From positions 124,001 to 188,000 of the forward strand of contig NZ_MDDN01000004.1 in NCBI RefSeq assembly GCF_001708185.1: DNA of 64,000 nucleotides. The letters run 5' to 3'. The notes beneath the pieces are model-generated. The model was not told the DNA's origin and ran no database searches. It saw only the letters and a list, made by a program, of their open reading frames with translations. Numbering within the stretch: position 1 is the stretch's first letter; every line of letters begins with the position of its first letter. Positions 35,352 through 44,501 of the stretch are shown one piece after another. This stretch comes from Lysinibacillus xylanilyticus (GTDB lineage Bacteria; Bacillota; Bacilli; Bacillales_A; Planococcaceae). Both the position numbers and the translations under genes were made by a program.

Positions 35352-35861
35352 ATGTTATCTGAAAAACTACACACAGCACTAAACGAACAAATGAATTTTG
35401 AATTTTTCTCAGCGCACGCCTATATGGCAATGGCAGCATACTGTACAGACCAAGATTATGATGGCTTTGCCAACTTCTTTTTAGTACAGGCTGAAGAAGA
35501 GCGCTTCCATGCTATGAAATTTTATAATTTTCTAAGTGATATGGGCTACCGCGCAACAATCCACGGCTATGATAGCCCTGAAAATAATTTTGATTCGATT
35601 CTACATGCTTTTAAATCTGCTCTTTCACACGAAAAAGAAGTGACTCGCCGCATTTACAATTTATCCGATATCGCTTTAGATGAACGTGAGCATGCAACAA
35701 TGGCTTTCTTAAAATGGTTCATAGACGAGCAAGTAGAAGAAGAATCAACGTTCGATACGTTAATTCGTAAAATTGAACGCATTCAAAGTGATTCCAACGC
35801 AATCTTTATGCTTGATGCTGAATTAGCTAGCCGTACTTTTTCACCAGATGCTGAAGCATAA
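35352..35861 (+). CDS. Ferritin-like iron storage protein
   Basis: The 169-residue non-haem ferritin has the ferroxidase ligands Glu17 (NEQMNFEFFS), and Glu50 with His53 (QAEEERFHAMKF), plus a second-half helix pair (SHEKEVTRRIYNLSDIALDE, FLKWFIDEQVEEESTFDTLI). It should form a 24-subunit shell that oxidises Fe2+ and stores iron. AAGGGAGGAAAA gives strong initiation. It is followed by a terminator shared with the converging anti-sigma gene. Confidence 0.92.
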   Translation: MLSEKLHTALNEQMNFEFFSAHAYMAMAAYCTDQDYDGFANFFLVQAEEERFHAMKFYNFLSDMGYRATIHGYDSPENNFDSILHAFKSALSHEKEVTRRIYNLSDIALDEREHATMAFLKWFIDEQVEEESTFDTLIRKIERIQSDSNAIFMLDAELASRTFSPDAEA

Positions 35862-35877
35862 AATTTATATTTAATTA

Positions 35878-35912
35878 AAAAAGAATCTGCCGTATGAGCA
35901 GATTCTTTTTTG
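35878..35912. terminator. Bidirectional terminator
   Basis: AAAAGAATCTGC / GCAGATTCTTTT with a 7-base loop and flanking A- and T-runs serves both converging transcripts. Confidence 0.9.
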
Positions 35913-35913
35913 A

Positions 35914-37221
35914 CTATTTCAATGGAATTTCAACCGTTTGAGTTCCATCTAAAAAGTTTTCATAATGGGTGAAATAAATGCGGACTGGATTGGCAACTTC
36001 CTTTATGTCATATGTTTCTGTTTGTTCGATTATGTTTTCATCAGGTCTATGGAAACTTGCTGAATTACTGTAAACAGTTTCGCCATTTGCATCAATTGCT
36101 GTGCCAAGTAAACTGATATTTTTATCTTTATAAGAAGTTGGAACATTTATTGTTACCATTCGCTTATTAACTTGAACCTTTAAGCCCGGGAGTGGTGGTT
36201 TGGATAGTACTTTCTTTTGCTTAAAATCTACTTCTATAAAATCCTGTCCTTTTGGCAATGCTTTTACTTTACCAATGGATAAGGTCAACTTTTTGGGCTC
36301 TCTAAAATAATTACTTTGCATAAAGACCGTTTCTTCTTCATCTATAAGATTACCTGTAGCTGTTAAGCCATTACTGATTGTCGTCCACTCCTCCCCTTTT
36401 TCATCCAATAGACGTATGTCATCAAATCCTAAAATACGCATTTCATTATTTGGATCAAGAACGATTGTAATACCTGTACGAAGTGGTGAAATAGAAACGG
36501 ACTTGACGATGATATGCTGTTCTTCAAAGCTCATTTTTTCATTCAATTCATAGATCTTCGTTTTCGCAATTGGCTTTTTAAGTAAAAATGGAATCGTAAA
36601 TTCTGTTTGTTTTTCATCATCAAATTGTATATTTAATTCAAATTTGGCATTGTCATAACTAATAGGATCCTTAAATGTAGCCTCAAGTTTTTCTTCAATC
36701 AAAAATGTTTCCTTTTCGTCATACCCGCTGTAACTCATTCCTGCAGGTAATACCCTACCATTTTGGCGGAGCTCTATTTCCTTGATTTTTAAATGACGAA
36801 CATCAAACGGTGCGGAAAATGTATAAGGTAAAATCATACCTGTTTCATCAGCAATAACCCCTAGTAGTGTAAAAGTTAAACCATTTTTCGTTTGTGACAA
36901 TCCTAGTTCCTCATAATAGTTATTATGGAGTATATCTTCGACACCTTTATCGTACGTGATCATCTGAACTAGTGGAGCAAAGCCTGGGATTTTTGCGATG
37001 GCACTAGCAAAAGCTGGAGATATACGAATGGACGTTACAAATAGCAATAGTAATGCACAAGTAACAACGATGCCCTGCCATTTACGTTGTCGATTACGCT
37101 TCTCTTTTTGAAAGCGTATGATACTTTTTATGTACGACTCTTCTAATTGTTCATGTGGAATGTCAATTTGTTCCAACTCTTTGACGAAAGTATCATAATC
37201 ATGCTTTTTTACCTGTTTCAT
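35914..37221 (-). CDS. Membrane anti-sigma factor (DUF4179/DUF5643 type)
   Basis: The 435-residue protein has an N-terminal cytoplasmic region (YDTFVKELEQIDIPHEQLEE) and one membrane helix near 45-65 (GIVVTCALLLLFVTSIRISP, followed by AFASAIAKIPGF). A long extracellular part contains a DUF4179-like domain (DNNGLTF-like NGLTFTLLGVIADETGMILP) and beta-rich repeats (VKSVSISPLRTGITIVLDPN). Its ATG directly follows the stop of the ECF sigma gene, so they form an operon. The extracellular signal is unknown. Confidence 0.85.
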   Translation of the reverse strand: MKQVKKHDYDTFVKELEQIDIPHEQLEESYIKSIIRFQKEKRNRQRKWQGIVVTCALLLLFVTSIRISPAFASAIAKIPGFAPLVQMITYDKGVEDILHNNYYEELGLSQTKNGLTFTLLGVIADETGMILPYTFSAPFDVRHLKIKEIELRQNGRVLPAGMSYSGYDEKETFLIEEKLEATFKDPISYDNAKFELNIQFDDEKQTEFTIPFLLKKPIAKTKIYELNEKMSFEEQHIIVKSVSISPLRTGITIVLDPNNEMRILGFDDIRLLDEKGEEWTTISNGLTATGNLIDEEETVFMQSNYFREPKKLTLSIGKVKALPKGQDFIEVDFKQKKVLSKPPLPGLKVQVNKRMVTINVPTSYKDKNISLLGTAIDANGETVYSNSASFHRPDENIIEQTETYDIKEVANPVRIYFTHYENFLDGTQTVEIPLK

Positions 37222-37740
37222 CTACAGCTCTCCCTTCTCCATAAAATAGAGTTTTAACTTTTTCAATGCCCCATGCAACCTCGATTTCACTGTTCCTTCT
37301 GGAATATTTTGAAGTGCAGCAATATCTTGATTTTTATAGTCTTGAAAATATTTCAAAAAAATTAGCTCCTGTTGCTCTTTTGGTAGCTTTGTAATGATAT
37401 CAGTCATTTCAAAACGCTCATGATTCGATGCAGTGTTACCGATATCTATGTTCTCCTGTAAATCTAGACGCTTACTTTTTTCCCGCATATCATGACAAAT
37501 ATTGAGTAAAATTCGGACAAGCCACGTACCAAAATAAGCTGATTCTTTTACGGTATGTATCTTTTTTAAGCTACGGTATGTTGCTTCTTGCACTGCTTCA
37601 ATGGCATCATGTTCATTCTTTAAATAGGCGAATGCCATACGGTACATTGTCTGTTCATATTGATTAAGTAATTGTAAAAATGCTAGTTCGTCTCCAGCCA
37701 TCGCACGCTTTACCAATGCTTGTTCATCCAACACATTCAC
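37222..37740 (-). CDS. ECF RNA polymerase sigma factor
   Basis: About 170 residues: region 2 is FLQLLNQYEQTMYRMAFAYL with YFGTWLVRILLNICHDM, and region 4 is LPKEQQELIFLKYFQDYKNQ with PEGTVKSRLHGALKKLKL. It pairs with the anti-sigma gene immediately downstream. Start choice: the GTG at 37740 overlaps the GGGAG site, so the GTG at 37734 or TTG at 37731 is more likely. GAAC and TGTCTAAT boxes upstream (about 37755-37778) may be an autoregulated ECF promoter. Regulon unknown. Confidence 0.87.
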   Translation of the reverse strand: MNVLDEQALVKRAMAGDELAFLQLLNQYEQTMYRMAFAYLKNEHDAIEAVQEATYRSLKKIHTVKESAYFGTWLVRILLNICHDMREKSKRLDLQENIDIGNTASNHERFEMTDIITKLPKEQQELIFLKYFQDYKNQDIAALQNIPEGTVKSRLHGALKKLKLYFMEKGEL

Positions 37741-37891
37741 TCCCTTCTATTTATTAGACAAACGAGCTGACACTTTCGTTCATTTTATTTTCTTTTAATG
37801 CAAATAAAAATGCGAAGTTCTTCTCAAAAAGAAAACATATCCCAAAAAACACGGATATGCTTCATCAACAAGTTTTTTATTCATTCACAGT

Positions 37892-39112
37892 TTACTTTCG
37901 TCGCTCATATGGCTTTGCTACTTCGCTAGCTTTAAAATTATAAACGGGTGTAATCACTTTTAATATATCAGCAGTTTCCTCGAGAACAGATGTAATTTCT
38001 GACATCGGCTTATAAGCCATTGGCGCTTCATCCAACGTTTCTTCGTTTACGGATGTTGTCCAGATACCTCGCATCGTTTCTTTAAAATCTTCCATGTTTA
38101 GCGCTTCTTTTGCAGCACGTCGAGAATACATACGTCCCGCTCCATGTGGTGCCGAGTAATTCCATTCTACATTCCCTTTCCCTATACAAATAAGTGAGCC
38201 ATCTCGCATATTCATAGGAATAACCAGCTTCTCTCCTTTATTTGCTCGAACGGCTCCTTTTCTTAATGTCATTGTTTCCGTATCAATATAGTTATGGATC
38301 GTATCAAACGTTTCGTTAAAGTGCCAGTTCATATGCTTCGCAATTGTTTCAGCAATTGTCCAACGATTCATCCGAGCATACTGCTGAGCAATTTTCATAT
38401 CGTGAATATAATCATGGAAATACTCACCCTCTAAATACGCCAAATCTTTTGGTACAATAGGATTTTGCTCTTTATAAGCTTGAATCATCGCTTGAATTTC
38501 TTTTTCCCGCCCCTGATTTTTCAGTTCGCCTATTTTTTCTTTTAAATCTTCTCGTTGCAATGTTTCATAGGCTCTTTTTTGATGCCAATTTGCTACCTTA
38601 GCTCCGACATAACGCGAGCCAGTATGGATAAGTAAATAATGTGTGCCTGCTTCGTCTTTTGCAAGCTCTATAAAATGATTGCCTCCCCCAAGTGTACCTA
38701 GTGATAAATTCGTATAGTCATCCTTTAAGCCACTCGCTACAAACTGTTTTCCTTCGAATTCTACAAAATGTCGGGCAGGCGATACTTCCTGATGGATATC
38801 CTGTCCGCTTGGTATATGTGCTCGAATTGTAGCATCAAGTTTAGAAAAATCTATACCCGTCTCATTTAACTCAGCTACAAATACACCGCAACCTACATCA
38901 ATACCTACAAGGTTAGGCACTACACGATTCTGAAGCTGAATCGTTGTGCCAATAACACAGCCCTTCCCTGCATGATAATCTGGCATAATCCGTACTTTTG
39001 TTCCTTCCATAAAGGCTTGATTTGCCAATTCTTTAATTTGATCGATAGCCGATTGTAATGCTGTATTAGAATAAATTTTCACTTCCGTAAAACGTCCGTT
39101 AATTTGAATCAT
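37892..39112 (-). CDS. rtcB: RtcB-family RNA ligase
   Basis: The 406-residue protein has the RtcB metal and GTP site: PDYHAGKGCVIG, NLVGIDVGCGVF (Asp72, Cys75), GTLGGGNHFIEL (Asn145, His146) and SAPHGAGRMYSRRAAK with His323 as the residue guanylylated in known enzymes. RtcB joins 2',3'-cyclic phosphate or 3'-phosphate ends to 5'-OH ends and repairs cleaved RNA. AAGGAGGGATTAAAATG is a strong start. No rtcA or archease gene is nearby, and the gene appears monocistronic. Confidence 0.9.
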   Translation of the reverse strand: MIQINGRFTEVKIYSNTALQSAIDQIKELANQAFMEGTKVRIMPDYHAGKGCVIGTTIQLQNRVVPNLVGIDVGCGVFVAELNETGIDFSKLDATIRAHIPSGQDIHQEVSPARHFVEFEGKQFVASGLKDDYTNLSLGTLGGGNHFIELAKDEAGTHYLLIHTGSRYVGAKVANWHQKRAYETLQREDLKEKIGELKNQGREKEIQAMIQAYKEQNPIVPKDLAYLEGEYFHDYIHDMKIAQQYARMNRWTIAETIAKHMNWHFNETFDTIHNYIDTETMTLRKGAVRANKGEKLVIPMNMRDGSLICIGKGNVEWNYSAPHGAGRMYSRRAAKEALNMEDFKETMRGIWTTSVNEETLDEAPMAYKPMSEITSVLEETADILKVITPVYNFKASEVAKPYERRK

Positions 39113-39180
39113 TTTAATCCCTCCTTCTATTTATACGAAAAAATACCATATTTTGTTTCATCCCTCATCATAAAAAATGC

Positions 39181-39205
39181 CCTAAAAGTTTAAATTACTT
39201 TTAGG
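39181..39205 (-). terminator. Terminator of dynamin-like gene
   Basis: CCTAAAAGT / ACTTTTAGG arms 18 bases after the stop, followed by GGCATTTTTTATG on the minus strand. Confidence 0.8.
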
Positions 39206-39222
39206 ACATTTCCTTTTACAGT

Positions 39223-41073
39223 CTATTCTTCATATTGGATATCTAATTTTTTCGGAATTTCTGGTATATCGTTTGATTTTACATCCTCTTCTACTAAAGC
39301 TAACGTATGTAACGGATATTTTTGCTGAGCTTCAAAAGGAATTGCCGTACTTTCCATTTTTTTGTTCATTTGACTACGTGCAAGTAAACCATTATTTGTT
39401 AAGTCAATGCTCACTAAACTGTTTATTGTTTCTTTTAGCATTTCAATATCCTTTGTTCTAAGGGGCATTTGCTCGTCCATTAAAAATGGTTGAATCTTTT
39501 CTTTAATATAGCCCTGTGCCTCAATCAAACAAGAAAATTCATTTAATTTGTTAGCGTATAATTGTAATTGGTGCTTTTCTCTTGAACGTTGTTGATTAAG
39601 TTCTTGCACTTTTTGCTCAATACGTACCAAACGGTTTCTCGATAAATCCATTAGATGACTTTGTATGGATTGAATGGACTGAAGAATCAATGTCTCCGTT
39701 TCGTGTACTTTTTCAAAATGTGCAATACATAGTTCTTGCTGCTCATTTAACTTGTCGACACGTTCCTTGAAAAAGTCATTTTGTGTATGCTGACCAAAGA
39801 TAGCCTTGATCAGACCTTTTCCATGAATTTTTTTATGTTGTGCGTCCAATCGATCATATTCACGCATATATTCGCTCTGCATATTGCGGTATTCCCGTAC
39901 CTTTAGTTGATAATAAATAGCCTTTTCTGTAAAGCTTTCCACAATTTCATCTTGTAAATAATCATTTTGTGAAATGGTTTGTAAAAGCTGGTATAATGTT
40001 TGAACATTTTTAAATACATTGGCAACCTGTTCGTATTCTTGCTCATATTCAGTCACAATCGTTAAATCACGTTGATAGCGTGAAAATTCATATTGTGTAT
40101 CGCCTGCGTACTTTTCAATGTTCTCAACAGCAGATTGGAAAGGATCTCTTTGTGGAATAACAGTTAATTCGAAGCGGAATCGTTCAAGCCATTGTAAAAA
40201 GCGAATTAAAATGGCATACGTTTTCTTATCACTATTTTCTGCAACTCGTTGAATTTCTGTAATTAAATGCTCGTACTGGCTTTTTTGCCAAAGTTCATCA
40301 CAGTTAGTCTGTTTAGCTTCAAGTGCTTCTGTTGCAGAGATAGCAACAAAATTACTTGTTAAATGGCCAAACCGCTCTCTCTCTGAATTGATAAACATCT
40401 CCGTATTTTCATTTGAATCAATACCATTGATGACACAAAGAGGCTCAACACCTTTGTTTTTTAAGGTCTCCATCAATAATATTTCTGGATAAATAGCCAT
40501 TGAACCTGAGCGTAATACCCAAAAGATTTCGTCAACACGGTTCATCAACGCTTCTGAGAAATAGGCCATTTCTCCTCCCCCTGCCTCCAATGAAACAGAA
40601 TCTATGATTGTAACTGATTTTAATAAATCATTTTTCAAATATACTTCTAGGTAATCTAAATGCTCGCGTAGTATTTCAGATGCAAAAGTATCGCCAGTAG
40701 TCAATAATTCTAGCTTACTCATATCGAATGTGGCTACAACGCCATCTAAAAAATACGCTTTTATTTCTTCATTTTCACCGTAACGCAAGAATGTATTTAC
40801 ACCTGTAGAATGCTGATCACTAACAGACAAAACTTGACGTCCTAGCAGTCCATTCACTAGTGTTGTTTTTCCAACACGCTCTTTCCCAACAAGAAGAATC
40901 ATCGTTTCGTTGTTAGCATCTTGAATGATACGGTTTAAGTGTTTAGCTGTATCTTTCACATATGTATTTTGTACAATAATGCCATGTAATTGGCGTAAAT
41001 GATCCACAAACTGTGGCAAAATATTATTCGCTGAGGTCGTATTTTCAATTGGCAGATTGTCAATGTTCGTCAT
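39223..41073 (-). CDS. Dynamin-like GTPase, single-domain form
   Basis: About 616 residues from the second ATG (41073), since GAGG lies 2 bases from the first ATG and 8 from the second. The P-loop is VGKERVGKTTLVNGLLG (G1, residues 64-80), and switch I is QHSTGVNTFLRYG. The G3 position reads TIIDSVSLEAGGGE rather than DxPG, and G4 is CVINGIDSNEN instead of TKxD. Long helical, charged segments fill residues 290-560 (YRQRDLTIV-like EFSRYQRDLTIVTEYEQEYE, RVDKLNEQQELCIAHFEKVH), like the stalk of bacterial dynamins. It is about half the length of the double DynA of Bacillus. A role in membrane remodelling or repair is inferred from the family. Confidence 0.75.
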   Translation of the reverse strand: MTNIDNLPIENTTSANNILPQFVDHLRQLHGIIVQNTYVKDTAKHLNRIIQDANNETMILLVGKERVGKTTLVNGLLGRQVLSVSDQHSTGVNTFLRYGENEEIKAYFLDGVVATFDMSKLELLTTGDTFASEILREHLDYLEVYLKNDLLKSVTIIDSVSLEAGGGEMAYFSEALMNRVDEIFWVLRSGSMAIYPEILLMETLKNKGVEPLCVINGIDSNENTEMFINSERERFGHLTSNFVAISATEALEAKQTNCDELWQKSQYEHLITEIQRVAENSDKKTYAILIRFLQWLERFRFELTVIPQRDPFQSAVENIEKYAGDTQYEFSRYQRDLTIVTEYEQEYEQVANVFKNVQTLYQLLQTISQNDYLQDEIVESFTEKAIYYQLKVREYRNMQSEYMREYDRLDAQHKKIHGKGLIKAIFGQHTQNDFFKERVDKLNEQQELCIAHFEKVHETETLILQSIQSIQSHLMDLSRNRLVRIEQKVQELNQQRSREKHQLQLYANKLNEFSCLIEAQGYIKEKIQPFLMDEQMPLRTKDIEMLKETINSLVSIDLTNNGLLARSQMNKKMESTAIPFEAQQKYPLHTLALVEEDVKSNDIPEIPKKLDIQYEE

Positions 41074-41374
41074 CCTCATAACCTCTTTTCGTATGTATAT
41101 ATATTCATTATAAATGAAACTAGCCCTTCTCTAATACATAGTACTTAGAATTAATAATAAAAAAGGATAATTTACTTACTTTCAGTTGTCACAAATAGGA
41201 GTTCATACTTATACTATTAAACCTATAATCTCAAATATTATTCCCCACTAAGACTAAAAGAAATACTATATATATAACTATTATAAATTAAATAGGATAG
41301 TTAGTCTTTCAGCACCTACTCTCCTGCTCTATTTTATTAAAGTGACTTTTATACTATAAATCTGTCATTGTACT
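41074..41374. other. A+T-rich intergenic region
   Basis: No gene, clear terminator or recognised regulatory RNA was seen between the ribokinase stop and the dynamin-like gene start. Confidence 0.5.
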
Positions 41375-42253
41375 TTATTCTTCTCCAGCCATACGTGCGT
41401 AAACGGCTTCAAGTGTTGGCATCCCGCTTTGGGCACCGTATTTCTCTACAGATAAAGAAGCGGCAAGATTTGCGAAGTACACGGCCTGATCCAAAGATTG
41501 TCCTTCTACTAATGCATAAGCGAGTGCACCGTTAAACGTATCCCCTGCGCCAGTCGTATCTACTGCATTTGTCATAAAACCTGGAACATGTATTGGATAT
41601 TCGCCATCAAAATAGCGTGCTCCATCACTACCTAACGTAATAATCATTTTATTAGGATATTTTTCTAATAGTTGATCAAAATGATCGCCAAACAATTGCT
41701 TACACTCCGTTTCATTTGGTGTGATATAAGTGATATCATCCATCCACTGCACATCAAAATTAGCCGCTGGTGCTGGGTTTAATAAAACAGGTACATTAGC
41801 TTCTTTACATAATTTTATTGCATACGCAGTCGTTTCCATTGGGATTTCTAGCTGCATAATGACCATCTGACTTTTTTGAATGATTTCTTTCGCTGCCTCT
41901 ATATGGTCAGGCTTTAATTCATAATTAGCGCCAGGTACGACAATGATGCGGTTATCATTATTGTAGATTAGAATATTAGCTATCCCAGTAGGTACTGAAG
42001 TGCTTGCAATCGCTTCTGTTTGAATGTGCTCTTGCTGTAAAACAGTGCGCAATGTTTCACCAAAACTATCAGAGCCTACACACCCTATCATTGCGATTTC
42101 ACTTCCAAGACGTGCAGCAGCAACTGCCTGATTAGCCCCTTTTCCTCCTGGCATTGTTTGAAAATCTTTACCAAGGATTGTTTCACCTTGCTTTGGAAAA
42201 GCTTCCATTTGTACAACTAAATCCATATTTAAGCTACCTATAACTGTAATCAT
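41375..42253 (-). CDS. rbsK: Ribokinase
   Basis: The 292-residue PfkB-family kinase has VIGSLNMDLVVQMEAFPKQG, the substrate motif PGGKGANQAVAAARLG (residues 35-50) and the catalytic motif DTTGAGDTFNGALAYALVEG near the C-terminus. Conserved NPAPA and TPNETE complete the ribokinase pattern. It phosphorylates ribose to ribose 5-phosphate. The usual rbsR/rbsDACB genes are absent, so it may serve nucleoside or scavenged ribose use. AGTAGGTCAACAG precedes the ATG. Confidence 0.92.
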   Translation of the reverse strand: MITVIGSLNMDLVVQMEAFPKQGETILGKDFQTMPGGKGANQAVAAARLGSEIAMIGCVGSDSFGETLRTVLQQEHIQTEAIASTSVPTGIANILIYNNDNRIIVVPGANYELKPDHIEAAKEIIQKSQMVIMQLEIPMETTAYAIKLCKEANVPVLLNPAPAANFDVQWMDDITYITPNETECKQLFGDHFDQLLEKYPNKMIITLGSDGARYFDGEYPIHVPGFMTNAVDTTGAGDTFNGALAYALVEGQSLDQAVYFANLAASLSVEKYGAQSGMPTLEAVYARMAGEE

Positions 42254-42477
42254 CTGTTGACCTACTTTCTTTTTATTTTTCCATTCTAACCGAGAAAACA
42301 GTAGAAAGACAGGATCATTTACATTTGATCATTACGATGAGGTATTTAGCTTCTCATCTGATATTCTCCAGCTTTTTTAATGGGACCCATATATTTTTAC
42401 CTATAAAATAGTAAGCTGTCTTGAAAGAAGTCTACAATAAAAGTGAAGTTAATTATTTCGATACACCTATTTTCAAT

Positions 42478-42648
42478 TTATAGTTTTCCCAATAAACCTT
42501 TCCTTGCCTCTAATTCAATTCTTCGATCACAATCTTCACAGGAAAATTTCCCTTGCATATTTTGTTTATACAGTCTGTATTTCTTTGATCCTTCTACCAC
42601 TTCAAATGTTTTCTTACAAAAAATACAATGAAGCGAATAACTAATCAT
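42478..42648 (-). CDS. DUF2197-like small zinc-binding protein
   Basis: 56 residues from the ATG at 42648, MISYSLHCIFCKKTFEVVEG and on, with two CxxC motifs (CIFC, CEDC) that probably hold one zinc. AAGGAGG lies inside the end of the upstream MFS gene, and the stop of that gene overlaps this start as ATGA, so the two are translationally coupled. The longer ORF start at 42702 lacks support. DUF2197-type proteins have no known function. Confidence 0.8.
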   Translation of the reverse strand: MISYSLHCIFCKKTFEVVEGSKKYRLYKQNMQGKFSCEDCDRRIELEARKGLLGKL

Positions 42649-43859
42649 AATGTTTCCTCCTTCAAACCTATGTGGATTTTTTTGGAATATAGCACAAAGC
42701 ATAATGAAACCGAAAATATGATACTTATAATACCTAAAATAATTGCAGTCATTTGAAGCGTAAATAATTCTGCAAACAAACCTAATAGAAACGTAAAGGT
42801 AATTTGTAAAATATTTTGAAATATATTTGAAATACTACCGAATCTCCCCATCATTTCTGGCGGTACATTTTGCTGATAAAATGTTTCATAACCTGTATTA
42901 CTAAATGCCATAAAAAAGCCTAGAAAAATAAAACTTACACATGCCAATATACTTGATGTCGACGCATAAAAGGCTGTATAAAACACCATTGTCAAGAACA
43001 AGCCAAAAGCCATATATGAACGGGTGGACCATTTCTTCGCAAAGCTTGCAGCAACCAATCCACCTAAAATCGCTCCTGCTCCTGCAATACTCACAAAAGC
43101 TCCATATATGCTATCCGATAAAGCTAAATCTTGTTTTATAAATGTCGCTTCTTGAGAATCAAGCGCAAATGCAATCATTAACGCACTTTGGAACAATAAA
43201 TAAATCGTAATAAATAACGGATTTTGTCGGATGAAAGCCACTACAGTTACATAATCACTTTTTAATATTTGCCAAGTAATACGTTGCCTCTTCGAAGTTT
43301 CCTTCACATCATCTACATCAGGTAATAAGTAAATAATTATCGCACATACAAAAAATGTAAAGCTATTGAACCAAATTGTAACTGTTGTATTAAAAAGCAT
43401 GATGAGAAGACCCGCTAGTGCTGGACCTACTAAAAACGAACCTGAATTGAACGTGCCAAGTATTGCATTGAATCGTTGTCTATCTTCTGAGGGAATAAAT
43501 TTTGTAATATAATATGTACTACTAGGTCCAAAGAAACTACTCGCCATATTTGCTAAAAACAACAGCGCATAGATGAGCCAAATAGATTCCATAAACGGCA
43601 TACAAAAAACGATAACACCTCGTATCATATCAGTTGTAATCATCAACTTGCGTTTATTCATACGATCAATGAAAGAGCCTGCGACCAAGTTGGTTAAAAC
43701 TCTAGCGATAGGACCGACAATAAAGATCCCGGCCATCGCTGCAGGTGATTGTGTTAAATGCCATACAAATAAATTAAGTGCAACGAGGTAAATCCAGTTC
43801 CCTAAATTGGAAAAACCTAAGCCCCCAATTAACAGACTGTATTTTCGAATGATATTCAT
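42645..43859 (-). CDS. MFS transporter (MFS_3/EntS-like exporter)
   Basis: The 404-residue protein has 12 predicted helices and the loop 2-3 motif VAGSFIDRMNKRKLMITTDM (about residues 60-79). It continues with FFGPSSTYYITKFIPSEDRQ and NAILGTFNSGSFLVGPALAG, typical of the MFS_3 exporter group. GGGGGAAC precedes the ATG. It overlaps the DUF2197 gene by 4 bases. The substrate is unknown. Confidence 0.87.
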   Translation of the reverse strand: MNIIRKYSLLIGGLGFSNLGNWIYLVALNLFVWHLTQSPAAMAGIFIVGPIARVLTNLVAGSFIDRMNKRKLMITTDMIRGVIVFCMPFMESIWLIYALLFLANMASSFFGPSSTYYITKFIPSEDRQRFNAILGTFNSGSFLVGPALAGLLIMLFNTTVTIWFNSFTFFVCAIIIYLLPDVDDVKETSKRQRITWQILKSDYVTVVAFIRQNPLFITIYLLFQSALMIAFALDSQEATFIKQDLALSDSIYGAFVSIAGAGAILGGLVAASFAKKWSTRSYMAFGLFLTMVFYTAFYASTSSILACVSFIFLGFFMAFSNTGYETFYQQNVPPEMMGRFGSISNIFQNILQITFTFLLGLFAELFTLQMTAIILGIISIIFSVSLCFVLYSKKIHIGLKEETL

Positions 43860-44035
43860 GATAAGTTCCCCCTTTCAAAATAACTAGCCTCATCATCATC
43901 CGAATCGTTTCACTGTCCCCCTACTAAACAATCCATTTATTCCCTCATAAATATATTATCAAAATATTTCATTAATTTGTTGTGTATTTTTACAAAACAT
44001 TAACTTATCAATTATACCTCGACAGAATTGTGTCC

Positions 44036-44325
44036 GGAGGCATTGGGGCAACAGATGTTTTTTGTGCGAAAGCGCAGTGCTAACGTAGCGACAGCAACAC
44101 GTTTTTTCTGTGCGAAAGCGAAGCGACAGCAACACGTTTTTTCTGTGCGAAAGCGAAGCGACAGCAACATGTTTTTTCTGTGCGAAAGCGAAGCGACAGC
44201 AACATGTTTTTTCTGTGCGAAAGCGAAGCGACAGCAACATGTTTTTTCTGTGCGAAAGCGAAGCGACAGCAACACCAACACGATGTTAGCAGGTGTGTTG
44301 ATTGACCATTTTTATCCATCCCAAT
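44036..44325. repeat. Repeat element, family 2 end plus 35-bp tandem array
   Basis: From about 44058 to 44273 the module GTGCGAAAGCGAAGCGACAG occurs five times almost perfectly, after a first degenerate unit, with a 35-bp period. The right border GTGTGTTGATTGACCATTTT is shared with the element at 59216. Overlapping ORFs in several frames are artefacts of the array. The remainder of 43860-44447 shows no gene. Confidence 0.8.
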
Positions 44326-44447
44326 AACTAGAAGGCTCCGCATTAATGAGCTTTGATTATTCAGTGTTCGGGTGTGCTTTGAACGATATCCCCCTTCACA
44401 TCCCTTGAAGTAGGAGTCTTCTGTCGGGAAATAAAAAAACGATAAAA

Positions 44448-44481
44448 AGACCGAAGACATCATCAAGTATGTCTTCAGTCT
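44448..44481 (-). terminator. Terminator of leuD
   Basis: AGACCGAAGACAT / ATGTCTTCAGTCT with one mismatch and an 8-base loop, followed by TTTTTATCGTTTTTTT on the minus strand. Confidence 0.88.
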
Positions 44482-44501
44482 AAAGGAAATCGCATCAACG
44501 A

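Noticed and set aside
44058-44280. Possible CRISPR array or repeat protein gene
   Set aside because: The 35-bp period has no unique spacers. ORFs exist in several frames on both strands, as expected for any repeat without stops, and none has a ribosome binding site.
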